Part shown: positions 34,459 to 44,870 of the stretch, one piece after another
How positions within the stretch are numbered: the stretch's first letter is position 1
Layout of the letters: the number at the start of each line of letters is the position of its first letter
Source: Schistosoma haematobium
Lineage: Eukaryota; Platyhelminthes; Trematoda; Strigeidida; Schistosomatidae
Reading direction: 5' to 3'
Assembly: GCF_000699445.3 (NCBI RefSeq)
Contig: NC_067195.1
Location: forward strand, 58,315,091-58,379,090
DNA length: 64,000 nucleotides
Notes under the pieces: model-generated
Database searches by the model: none
Told to the model about the DNA's origin: nothing
Seen by the model: the letters and a program-made list of their open reading frames with translations, nothing else
Program-made: the position numbers and the translations under genes

Positions 34459-34767
34459 TCAAAATTTGGGAGAACACAAAGAGTAGATGTACCTGCGCCA
34501 TTGCAAACGATTTTGAGCTATGTCATTCAGGGTCTCTAACCATCGGTTGCTATCATCTCGCGGTCCCCAACCAAGTAGTCTACACCTACCGACATGACTC
34601 AGACCACTTGTCAGTGACTTCATGAACTTGTGCCATGTTTTGGTCTGGCCACCCCTAGCTTTCTTCCAACCTACTCCTATACCACTGAACATAGCACGTC
34701 GAGGCAGTCGGTCGTTGGGCATACGTAACACGTGTCCCAGCCATCTCAACTGATGAAGTTTCACCAC
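34459..34767 (-). pseudogene. RTE family A C-terminal tail
   Basis: Reads QLRWLGHVLRMPNDRLPRR, then GGQTKTWHKFMKSLTSGLSH, GWGPRDDSNRWLETLNDIAQ and a basic end. The RWLGHVLRM block is a hallmark of RTE-clade elements after the RT thumb. A stop-containing gap separates it from the RT core upstream. Confidence 0.85.
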
Positions 34768-35123
34768 ATCATCAATCGATTTGCCATCCTTATCTAGTAC
34801 CCGTTTCCTAACAACTGCGTTATTTACTCGATGGTCCCAGGATATACGAGCAATGTTTCGAAGACACCTATGACCAAATACTAGTAACCTACGAATATCC
34901 TCTACTCTTACCGGCTACGTTTCACTGCTGCGCAGTGAACACGTCCTTTGGTTGATAGACGGATATCTCGCCTACGTCATAAATGACGCAAGTTGGTAAA
35001 AGCTAGTCGAGCCTTCTGTATCCGTGCTGAGATTTCGTCACACACCAGACCACAAGGGCTGATGAGACTTCCAAGATAAGTGAAGCGGCCGACACGCTCA
35101 ACTACTTCACTCCCTATCACTAT

Positions 35124-35828
35124 TTAGGGTGTCGATGCGACCCAATACTGAAGTAACATTTCGCGTTTCGAGGGGGAGAATCGCATGCCGATCATGCTTG
35201 CACTGTTGCTTAGAGTGGACGAAGACTCCGCATTTTTGTCGGCGTCTTCACCAAATAGAACTATGTCATCGGCATATTCCAAGTCAACAAGTGAATCTCC
35301 TGGTAGAAGTTCAACCCCTGGAAATTTAGATGAGGAGAGTGTTATCTCTAAAAGTACGTCAATGACAAAGTTAAACAAGAATGGAGAGAGTCAGCAGCCC
35401 TGACGAACACCACTTGAGGTAATCAATTCTGATGACAGTTCGCCATAAGATCTCACTCGACCAGTTGTGTTCGAGTAGAGAGCTTTTACAAGGTTGATGT
35501 ACTTCTTTGGTACTCCTTTCAATGACAAACACTGCCATAGAACCTCACGATCAACAGAGTCGAATGCTGCTTTAAGGTCGAGAAATACTACCGTTGTGGG
35601 GCGTCTGAATGTGTGTCTGTGTTCTAGAACCTGATGTAGTGTGAATATCTGATCTGTACAACCACGTCCAGGTCGAAAACCGTCCTGGTTTTCTCTAATC
35701 TGCCCTTCACGAGCTTTAGTTAGGCGTCGAAGTATTATTGAAACTAATATTTTAGACACTATATTAGTCAAACTGATTCCTCTGTGATTGTCACAAGAGG
35801 ACTTTTGTCCTTTCTTATAGACTGGCAC
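35124..35828 (-). pseudogene. RTE family A reverse transcriptase core
   Basis: Motifs in order: VPVYKKGQKSSCDNHRGISL (entry), QDGFRPGRGCTDQIFTL, VVFLDLKAAFDSVDREVLW (motif A with catalytic Asp), SSGVRQGC then an in-frame TGA (35393-35391) where Pro is usual, then LSPFLFNFVIDV (motif B end), and LEYADDIVLFGED (motif C, about 35245-35285). Apart from the TGA the frame is open through this stretch. It is otherwise a well-preserved polymerase palm. Confidence 0.9.
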
Positions 35829-36261
35829 AATCAGTGATTGAGACCAGTCAGATGGGATTACGTCCAGTTCCCAAATTCTACCTAAGACTTCAGTTAATGT
35901 TACTGCTAATACTGAACCACCATCCTTAAAAATCTCAGGAGTAAACCTGTCAGGGCCTGCTGCACTCCCTCGCTTCAGATTTCCTATGGCTTTTTCAACT
36001 TCGTAAAGAGAAGGAGGACCTACATTAACTCGCCATTCAGGCTGACTAGAGGTCGTCGGAAACCGAAGTGTGGCTGAATGCCAGTTGAACTGAACCCTAA
36101 AGTGTTCTGCCTATCGATCGATCCAATCTCCTGGATTGAGAATGAATAATATGTCCATCTTTCTCTGAGATTGTTTCGCTAACGGTCGGGTTCCTAATTC
36201 CGGTTTCCTTAACGAGTCTGAACAATTATCTGCTATTACCTATTGCCGCTGCCTTTTCCAT

Positions 36262-36654
36262 CTATCTTGCTTTCGCCACCCACCACTGTTCGCGATCATT
36301 GCGTAGGCTTCTTGTCAGCTTGCGCTTAAGCTGACTCCGCTCTTCATTATGTTCAGAGCCAGGTGGAATGAGGTTCCGAGCATCTATCAGTGCGATAGAT
36401 GCTGCTGAGATCCAGTGTTGCTCCCTGACCTTCTGGTTTACCTTACTAGCAGATATCACTGCTGTTTCCACAGCTTTTCGGATATCATTCCATGCTGCCT
36501 CAGGGTGGGCATCACATACATGGCTGCCTAATTGTTTTCCTAGTTGTTCCTGAAATATACTCTTAGCTTGACTATCATTAAGTAGGGCCCTAAGAGGATT
36601 ACTTGCAGCGTCTTTCCTACGTCCAGTAAGATGCAGACAGATACGCGCTCGCAC
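36262..36654 (-). pseudogene. RTE family A linker between endonuclease and RT
   Basis: Reads RARICLHLTGRRKDAASNPL, then DAHPEAAWNDIRKAV, REQHWISAASIALIDARNLI and LRNDREQWWVAKAR. Such Trp/Arg-rich linker segments lie between the endonuclease and RT of RTE elements. No catalytic motif is expected here. Confidence 0.75.
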
Positions 36655-36837
36655 TAGAGCATGATCTCAATCTAAGCATGTGCTCCAGAATGAGCGACAG
36701 TCTTCTATCGAGCCCCTCCATCGGTGGCTGATAGCGATGTGATCTATTTGGGTTCAACGTTGGGACGAATTAGGGGGTCGCCAAGTTAAAAGATGTTTTG
36801 CTTATGCTTAAAGTTAGTATTTGCAAGAAACAGGCAG

Positions 36838-37420
36838 TTATCTTTGAGCCACGACACCATAAGATCCACCCAGGTGTCTTTCCCTATCGCTTAGTTTACC
36901 TACTTGAGCATTAAAGTCACCAGCCACTATTACTACATCCGAGCGCCTAGCTTTTCGGAGAAGGTCCGAAAGCTTTCTGTAAAACTCATCTTTTACATCA
37001 TCTGCGCTGCAGTCAGTGGGAGAATAGGCAGAGACGACGAAGAGGCAACGACGAGTGTCCCTATCTTTTCGGATCCTTACTGTTCCGTTCAGTCGGACAG
37101 CGCACAAACGACTGTCTACTGGGATCCACTCTAAGTGAGCTAGTTCTGCCCTAGGACTCAATGCTATACCTACGCCGGCGAGTCCACGGGAAGCAGAATC
37201 TGAGCTTCCAGATACACGAAGTGTGAATCGAGTTGGTTCTTTGTTTTGACATGGTGAGGTCAAATGAATGACGCTACTCAGATCCTGTGTGCGCGTTTTG
37301 GAGACGCAGCACACATTGATGGTGCGAGATTCTAAAGTCCTAGCTAAGGAAGATTGTTGTCCTATTTGGCACAGTGTTCGGGAGTTATAAGCTCCAACAT
37401 GAAGTTTAGAGTGTGGAATA
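36838..37420 (-). pseudogene. RTE family A apurinic-type endonuclease
   Basis: The frame starts near KLHVGAYNSRTLCQIGQQSS (about 37400), continues CCVSKTRTQDLSSV (37314 region), GVGIALSPRAELAHLEWIPV, RCLFVVSAYSPTDCSADDV, and SDVVIVAGDFNAQVGKLSD (GDFN catalytic block, about 36890-36920). In related endonucleases the catalytic Glu sits in a SETR-type context. Here the position reads SKTR, which would inactivate the nuclease. The frame breaks after GGSYGVVAQR. Confidence 0.8.
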
Positions 37421-38099
37421 ACGTCTCGCGTACTCGAATCGTTTGCCCTAGCGGTGCGAGGTGATAAAAGGACGTGAGAAGGGTTAGTCGGGGAGATAAG
37501 AATGGTATTAGGAGGTGTAGTAAGGATTTGAATGTGACCAACTTGGTCTCGTGTGCTGTTACGGGTATGAGGGCTGGTGTCACTTCCCAGCTGCCCACAC
37601 CGTGGAAGGGTATTTCTTGAGGAACCTGAAAAGGAAGTCGGATTAATGTCGGCGTTAACGGCCTGGGAGCGTGACTGCAGAGCTCAGGGAACAACTGCTT
37701 GAGGCCGGTCGCGCACGGCCATTTTGTGGGAGGTTTTTGATGTGTTAGCTCCGTTCTTCAAAGGGCCTTACCGCCGGAGACGGAAATCCGTGAAGTAAGG
37801 TGAGGTGTGACATTTCTAGGGTCGGCCTTTTCTAACCCCACCCCTCCTTGTGGGAAGGCAGCATCGCTGTCATGCTGGATGTCCGAGGGAAACACCTTAC
37901 TGCTGTCACACCCCTCTACAGCCAGCAGTACGACTTCGCCCTCAGACCTTGAGTTGCTGCTTTTAGTCTTACCGTTCACCAATCGACCTGCCTGGCATGG
38001 TAGAACCTGCAGGAACATATCTTCCAACCAATATAGCTCGGTTGGGTCATCACGATAGGCAAGCCCGACCACCGCGTCAAGGTAGCAGCTACGGTCGGG

Positions 38100-38275
38100 G
38101 CTAGAGGTTAAGCGTTCACGCGCGAGACCGATATGTCCAAGGTCCGAATCCGATGGGGCAGGATCGTGGATGTTCACTGCTGAGGAGTTACATACTAGGA
38201 TGAAACTGCCGTCCAGTTCTTTCAGGTTTCCTATGGTAGTCTAGTTTCAATAGACTTATCGATTCAACTAATAAA
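38100..38275 (+). repeat. Inverted-repeat element half (reverse orientation) abutting the RTE 5' end
   Basis: Starts in the tRNA-like core (CTAGAGGTTAAGCGTTCACG, box A side; CCAAGGTCCGAATCC, box B side). It continues into one arm with the hammerhead core and ends TTGATTCAACTA-like at 38275. The missing half lies where the RTE copy begins, so the RTE probably inserted into it or was joined to it by deletion. Confidence 0.7.
38177..38219 (+). ncRNA. Hammerhead motif in the inverted-repeat family (best-preserved copy)
   Basis: Core residues are all present: CTGAGGA (38181-38187, fitting CUGANGA), GAAA (38203-38206) and GTC (38212-38214, cleavage after 38214). Stem III is A-C with G-T closing a TGCC loop. 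Stem I pairs ACTG (38177-38180) with CAGT (38215-38218). Stem II, which is GTCC/GGAC in sister copies, has decayed to G-U, U-A and U-G pairs here, so activity is doubtful. Confidence 0.55.
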
Positions 38276-38879
38276 TAAATAATAATTAGTAACTTATGAT
38301 GATTCTTAATGAATTAAATGAAAGATTTAATTCAATATTTTATTTTAAAGATAAATTTCATCGCCAACTGACAATAGCTGAAAAGCCGAAAAATACTACT
38401 GATTATAAGCTTATTAATTAGCTTCATTCTTATCCAGTGGTCCATATATTCAATTTCTGTCAATTGACGAATAATATCTTCATAAATTGAGTTCATTCTT
38501 TAATAAAGAGAAAAAAATATGAAAATTTGTACAAAATTAAGGAAGAAAGAATCGATTTGAGATATTTTTTGGATCGATTAATTTTATAAAGTTATGTTTT
38601 TAAAGATATTGTACTTTATTGGTATAATTTTCTTTCATTCATAATGAACTCAATTTGTTAATCGCGTAATTGACACTATCAATATATATTTACCTCCTTT
38701 TATTATTACTTCACTGTCATTTAAATTAAAATTGATAACAATCAAATCATTAGTGCATTAATAAACATTTCATAACATTGTGTTGCAATAGCGAGTTTCT
38801 AATTCACTTGTTAGGGATGCAGAGGAATATATTAATAATTATCATGTTAAGTCCAATCGTGTCCTTGGACTTTAAATGG
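38276..38879. other. Non-coding interval
   Basis: Very AT-rich. Nothing supported. Confidence 0.4.
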
Positions 38880-39150
38880 ACATTTCCTATTGGTCGATAT
38901 TTGTTCACTTGTTAAATATTGTACAAAATGTTGTTTTCTATTTTATGGTACGATGTGGTATGTTTGATTGGTATATAAACAGAGCATGTTTGAAATATAA
39001 CGATTCATATCTCAGACGTTGTGACTTGTGTTCTGGACTCAACTGGCTGGGCTAGACAGGGGGCGGGACCAATCGGAGCTCTAGGTCGTTCGTACATGTT
39101 TTACGTGCCACTGCAATCGATCAATAAAACGCTGCGCATCTAACCTGCAA
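38880..39150 (+). repeat. LTR-like dispersed repeat E, copy 2
   Basis: Matches 25085-25300 in order: ATTGTACAAAATGTTG, TTTTATGGTACGATGTGGTA, ATTGGTATATAAAC, GTTCTGGACTCAAC, GTTCGTACATGTTTTA. TATA-like GTATATAAAC and AATAAAA (near 39123) fit a solo LTR. No internal element region is adjacent. Confidence 0.5.
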
Positions 39151-39475
39151 TCCACCCGTTACAACACACTGGAAAAAATAAGTTACAAAAGTTTGTTACT
39201 GTGATGTAACTAAGAAAATATTTTCCAATCTTGAATTTACACTTTTAAAAAAACCTTTTTTTTCAAAACAATCCTCATATTCATGTAAAGGTTTAGATGT
39301 AAATAAAACTCTATAATTTACCAACAATAATCTTCAAGGACATGAAAGAAGTAGTGTCCATCATTAACCATTCAAAATTGCTTATATTATAGTGAATAAG
39401 AACATCAGATGAGTACGATTGAATGTATTTGAACAAGAAACTACAGAATTACTAACCAAAATCTGAGAACTATGC

Positions 39476-39680
39476 AGTCAATAGTTCATTTGCAAAATAC
39501 TAGTCAGTCGTCTCAGACTTCACTATTCCTTCATTTCCACAGCAATCATTCTTTGTTCTCGTTGTTTTTTCCCCGATCTTCTTAACTTTCTGTTACCAGA
39601 CATTTCACTTTCAATTGACACTACATATTACTTATATCTGTCGACATAAGTAGTATACACCACAATATTAGGTGTATTCC
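39476..39680 (-). repeat. Dispersed repeat D, copy 4 (reverse)
   Basis: Reverse complement of the 23740-24020 family. Landmarks read on plus are GTCTCAGACTTCACTATTCC, TCGTTGTTTTTTCCCCGATC and CACTTTCAATTGACACTACA. The similarity to copy 3 is high by eye. Confidence 0.75.
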
Positions 39681-40229
39681 TATTTTCAGTTGATTTTTTA
39701 ATAACATTCACGTGTTTCACTTTAATCATAGTTTTCTTCCGTTCAATATATTCAATGTAACTTAAATAATAATGATTATTTGCTATCTACGTTTATTAAA
39801 AGTACAGTTTAAATGATTACCTATAACTGTATGTATTTCAGTTCAATTTCTATAGTTTGATTTTTGTATCACCCTAAGTTAGTTAATTAAAATATCATGC
39901 TGAAAACTAGTTAGTGGATGAAAATGATCGAAATCAATATTGTACGCCTAAATATTGATCAAAGTATTAATAAATGATTAAAGGGGTAATTAAATAAAAA
40001 AATTTCATGTTTAAGTTTTATTATTAATTTAAATAGTCGAGTAGATTATCAGTAAAATTTCTCACAATAGTAATATATGATACATGTTTTAATTTTACTG
40101 ATTATATACAATGCCTTAAAGTAACAAATATATCTTCCTGTTAGTTTGAAAATAAATACGAACCTCTAGTTCAAGAATACAAACAAATTCACTTGGTTTT
40201 GCTTGTTTGTATCTTCTGATTGTTGCTTA
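39681..40229. other. Non-coding interval
   Basis: Very AT-rich. Nothing supported. Confidence 0.4.
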
Positions 40230-40455
40230 GGATTACAATTGATCAGCCTCTTGTTGAAGTATGTGCATCCTGTGCGGATTGCCTTGATGTTGTCTTAAGT
40301 CACAAGCATTATAAGAAAAGATGGATAGTGGCTAGCAGTGGAATCCAGGAAGCGCGTTTCGTCCTATTTAGGAGTCATCAGCTGGATGCACCTGCATCTC
40401 AGAGTTGATGTTCACTCCGTGACTCGAACCCGGTAACATTCACTCCAAATTCCAT
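40230..40455 (-). repeat. Smalpha-like SINE, minus orientation
   Basis: Reading minus: a box-B-like GGTTCGAGTCAC, the AACTCTGAGATGCAGGTGC lead, then the hammerhead core CTGATGA (40381-40375), GAAAC (40360-40356), then CTGGATTCCACTGCTAGCC. This is the arrangement of the schistosome Smalpha hammerhead SINE. It faces a plus-strand copy at 40456-40790. Two defects are seen: a C-C clash at the base of stem II, and TTC replacing GTC at the cleavage site. Confidence 0.75.
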
Positions 40456-40790
40456 TCTATTATCCACTGCTAGCCACCAACCATCTTAACATATAAATTT
40501 TGTGACTTACGCAATATCGGCGATGCACATATGCCAACAAGAGACTGATCAATCGCAGTCCTAAACAGCGATGGAAAGATACAAGCAAACAACACCAAGC
40601 GAATTTAAACTTCACCCCATTGCACAAGCAGGCGGATATCAGAACGGTGGTTTTTGAAACTAGTGGCACCGGGCTCGAGTCCCGGAGTGAACATTAACTC
40701 TGAGATACAGTTACATCGCAAATAGGACGAAACACGCGTCCTGGATTCCATTGCTTGTTACCATCCATCTTTGCTTATACAAACAAATTG
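40456..40790 (+). repeat. Smalpha-like SINE, plus orientation
   Basis: Includes a tRNA-like stretch with GGCTCGAGTCCCGGAG (box B, about 40670-40685), AACTCTGAGATACAG, then GGACGAAACACGCGTCCTGG (40725-40744). The CTGATGA half of the hammerhead is deleted: ACATC (to 40718) joins directly to GCAAATAGG, about 14 bases missing relative to the sister copy. The ribozyme is dead. Confidence 0.75.
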
Positions 40791-40894
40791 TTATAATTAT
40801 GATTTAAAGAAGTAGCTATTTTATCAATTGACTCAGGATTGTCTTACATTGAAACTGTAAGTTGTGGCAAGCCCATTTGACTACTGTATCATTT

Positions 40895-41225
40895 ATCTAG
40901 TCATTGTAACTCAGACTCAATTCACTATGTTAATTTCGGTGTGTATGATCGAAAGTATGTCTGTACATTAACGCTTAAGCTATCTTCCTATTGGTCTCAA
41001 TGTTCAGATAATCGATAATCTATCCACACCCGATTAACTCTCAAATATATATGGATTTTTTAACAGACTCACTCTCACTCTCTCTGTTTCTTCGTGTGGT
41101 TGCTCACCGTACGCTTGTGGATTATTATTATTCATTAACAATAAACTATCTCTATAACTGGTGTTCAGGCTTTTTAATTATCTCGAGTAAATTCGCAATT
41201 CTACTAGGAGATTAAGCCTACCTAA
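40895..41225 (+). repeat. Candidate solo LTR
   Basis: The interval has LTR-like order: a TATA-like AAATATATATGG (about 41045), a pyrimidine-rich CTCACTCTCACTCTCTCTG, and CAATAAAC (about 41140) followed by GTGTTCAGGC. No partner or internal region is present in the window, so the class is not assigned. Confidence 0.35.
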
Positions 41226-42440
41226 AATACTCAGTTACAGGATATTATTATTTGGAGTCAGATATTGAGAACATCATCCTCAACAAAGTTCGACATACTA
41301 ATAATATCAGTTCATACTAAATAACAAATAATAACCATCTAGAAATTGTCGTAATAGAAATATTATTTAACCACAAATGAAAGCCTTCAATATTTTTAAA
41401 CGGCATACAATCAAGGAAATTTCCAGTATAATATTTTTCACTATTTGCTGTAAAACATCCCGACAGCTTATTGTTAAAATGATTAATAAGGATTATGAAT
41501 AAATATTAGCTTTATAGTGAGTTACAACAGTGATTTCGTCACAAATCGATGTGTTCCAACTCAGTGGTCCAAAGATATTTCTATCAAATTGTGCTCAAAA
41601 GACAACAGGTTCAACCACTTCTGAAGAAGTAGATTGAAATTTCTGATATGTATGAAGTTATACTGAAACAGTTGTTCAGGTATTTTTAATCCTTTGTTCA
41701 ACATTGTATTACGCGTATAACTTTACGATATCAGTGGCCATTAACTCATTATGAAACAAAAAAAATTAATCGGCTTGTTTATCACACTACAAGAATCTTT
41801 CAGAAGTTATTAGTAAATGATTACTATTGATAATGTGACAAAAAAAAATAGGAAAACAAAATACAATAATGAGACATTTGCAAAATGAGAATAGATGAGT
41901 GGTAACATTTAATAACATGGTTAATATCCACAACAATGAATAATTTAATTTCGATAAATCTTATATAGTCTACACATAAACTATAATATACAAATCGTTA
42001 AAATATCAAAACCAACTGAAACTTGTGGGTACGTTGTCCCAAAAGAATCGTACTTCAAAGTAATCTAAACTGTTGAAGAACAGGATCACAGGGACGTAAA
42101 ATTAATTCACTGGTGTTGAATTAGCGATCCACCAATTTTATTTTTTATGTAAGTTTTCCTGCAAAACCTTACATATATTTAAGGTAAACAAGTGTGAAAC
42201 ACAAACTAGTCGATGACTTTAGATAAAGATCACACTGTCATGAACTGAATGAATTCGAATTATGTCTGTTCGAGACCTAAGTAACCTTACAAGGTTTCAT
42301 TAGTCAAGTGTAACGACAAGTGAAAAGATGAAGACCATGTGGTACCATAAAAGCAGCTTCACTTGACTCAGTTTGTCCTAATAAAAATCTTGAGGTCAGG
42401 AAAATGAACATATGATACGAAAATAGTCATGCACTCATTC
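41226..42440. other. Non-coding interval
   Basis: AT-rich. No supported gene or repeat. Confidence 0.4.
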
Positions 42441-44870
42441 GTCATTGAAATACAAGTAAATCCGACCGAAAATTTATCATAGAAAGACCACTGAACTTTA
42501 AATATTTTTATATCATGAAGTTGATTATACTAATAACTCCGTCTGAGACCCTTCTGAAGTTGCTGACAGCCGCAAGGCTTGGTAAGTGTGGAAGGTTTGC
42601 TATACAGTTAGTAAACTCATCCCCAAAAGAACAACATTATTAAACTAGCACAAACCAGAAAAATCCATTTCAACCATGCAAACGCTCCATTTGGATTTGA
42701 AAAGTATTCGTTCATTTGAAGGAGTTATGATGCCTCATGATGAAACCCGAGACACCTAAGAAGTCACGAGATGGATGCACTTTTTGGTAACCAAGGTACT
42801 AATCAATATATGTATAAGGAATATTCTTACAATTAGGCGGACTGGAAGGACCGGTCGAATGGCAGAAAAATGTGAAGTTCTAACCTAGCTCGATATGGAG
42901 TAAGTAAAACCCATTGAACGTAGGCTGGATTGGAAAAACTAGCTCGTGGTAAACAGCTGTTGTATTCTGATCACGAAGAAGGAAATGCCTTGCATACTAA
43001 GTGAGTTGCACTTATACTTCTTAAGGAAGCACGTAAAGCACTTATAGCATGGGAATTTCATGGATCCAGGATAATCAGCGCGTCCTTGAAAATAAAGAAG
43101 GAGGGGATTGCAGTGAACGTCATTCTATGCGACTCATCCACCAATAGTAGTACCGAAGACGATAAAGATCAGTTTTGTGAGAGGCTTCAGCAGACCATAG
43201 AAATATGGACTGGGAGAGACTGGCAAATCCATGTGCATTCAACAAAATGGTGTTTGGTGACAACCTTTGTCCAACAAAAACATGTATAAAGCTACATTGG
43301 TTCGGCTGAACCACACTACGGCAAACCAGATCGACCACATTTGGATCAGTAAGGAATTAGGAAGGTCCATGAAAGACGTGAGAAGAATGAGAGAATTTGA
43401 CATGACTTCAGATCACCGCCTGGTGGGGGCCAAGATAAGACTGAAACTACAGAAGCACCAGACAACTGGAGAAACAGCATTGAAAAAATTTAATGCACCG
43501 TTTCTTCGAGATACTGATAAACTCAACGAATTAAAGACAGTCCTCAAAAACAGATTCGAAGCCCTACGGGATCTACTCAAAGAATTGGGAACTACGATGG
43601 GGGAAAACTAGAAAGAGAATAAAGAAGCACCAATTTCATCATCCCAGGAGGTCCCTGGCCTCAAGAAACACCATCATAAAGAATTGATCACCGTCAACAC
43701 CCTAGGCAAATTTCAAAACCAAATAAAAAACAAGATGCACACAAGAATAGGTGGACACAAACAGAAACACAGGCAAAAGCTAAACATACTGAAGTAAACA
43801 AACTAGTGAAAAGGAGCATCAAAACTAATAAGTAGAAACGTGTGAAAGGCATAGCGATGACAGTAAAAATGCCTTCAATTGAATAAGTTATTAGAGAACT
43901 TCATGATGCAACCAAGCTAGCAGAGAAATATGGTAAACCAGCACAACCACTCAAGGGCAAAGAAGGTAAAGCAATCACTGTGATTCATAAATAACGGAAC
44001 AGGTAGGTAAAACACATTAAAGAGCTTTCGAATAGACCAGCCCTGTTGAAACCACTGGACATCAAAGCAGCACTGGCAGACCTGACTGTGCTACCTCAAC
44101 AATAATCGAAGAAATCAGAAAGAACATCAAATAAATCAAGACTTGCAAAGTAGCAGCCCCATATAGTATACCAGCTAAAACACTGAAGTCGGACAGAAGT
44201 AACTGCAAGACGCTCTACGTTTTCTGAAGAAAGATCTGGGAAGAAGAACAAATACCGGAAAGGAATACTTCGTCAAGATGCCAGAAAAAGGAGACTTTAC
44301 CTTAGAGGCATCTAACTACTATCGGTCCCAGGTGGAGTGTTGCTGAAAACAATGAAGGATTCAAAAAAAGCTCAACTTTGAAACCAACAAGCTGCGGTTC
44401 GTAAGGATTAATCGTGCTCCGGCTAAAACGCTACGCTTCAAATTGTTAAACGACAGCTAGGATATGGCTAGACGATTCGGATTTCCCAGATGACTTAGCT
44501 CTTTTATTTAATATGTAGCAATAAACGCAGGTGAAGACATCCAGTGTAGCAGCAGCCTCTGCAGCTGTAGGCCTCAACATAAACAAGAGAAAGAGCAGGA
44601 TCTTAGGTAAGAATTTTTAACACTAATGTTAAAACATACTCTTTATGATTGGGAACTAGGCGTCCATTCAGTGATATTGGAGTTGTCCTCCGACTTTTGA
44701 TGCTTCTTAGATCCATGATTCCGACTTTATACTGCCCTCACCCAGGACAGAGTTAGTTGGAGGTTCCTTGTTGGTAACCTATGCCCCACGAAGGGTAACA
44801 GGCTTAATTAAGTAATTTCGTTAATTATACCCAGTTCCAAGTCTGGAATGAAAATTGTGATATTACTGAA
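42441..44870 (+). mobile_element. RTE family B copy with internal deletions, duplicate copy B
   Basis: The first about 1.5 kb (to 43951) is nearly identical to 3705-5215. It then continues through decayed linker and RT pieces (44000-44620; for example a frame with SNRPALLKPLDIKAALA near 44030). It jumps to the extreme C-terminal end near 44755 (RVSWRFLVGNLCP) with a stop near 44810. Most of the RT is gone. As the longer of the two duplicates, it probably represents the source arrangement. Confidence 0.85.

Larger units (their letters stand above)
34216..38100 (-). mobile_element. RTE family A retrotransposon, nearly full length but inactivated
   Basis: On the minus strand: a 5' region (38100-37700), endonuclease (about 37400-36840), linker (36654-36262), RT (about 35890-35124), C-terminal tail (34767-34459) and a 3' untranslated part (34450-34216). 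About 3.9 kb in total, consistent with a complete RTE-class element. The reading frame is broken in several places, including a TGA at 35393-35391 inside RT motif B. The 3' region contains a CAGT tandem tract and the block also seen at 19980-20175. Confidence 0.85.

Noticed and set aside
37700..37800. HDV-like ribozyme at the RTE family A 5' end
   Set aside because: The conserved CCGCCGGAGACGGAAATCCG block is suggestive, but I could not build the nested double pseudoknot by hand.
37758..38177. 139-codon minus-strand frame as a possible gene or RTE ORF1
   Set aside because: Its first part translates the tRNA-like part of the inverted-repeat element and the rest is RTE 5' region; no motif and mixed origin.
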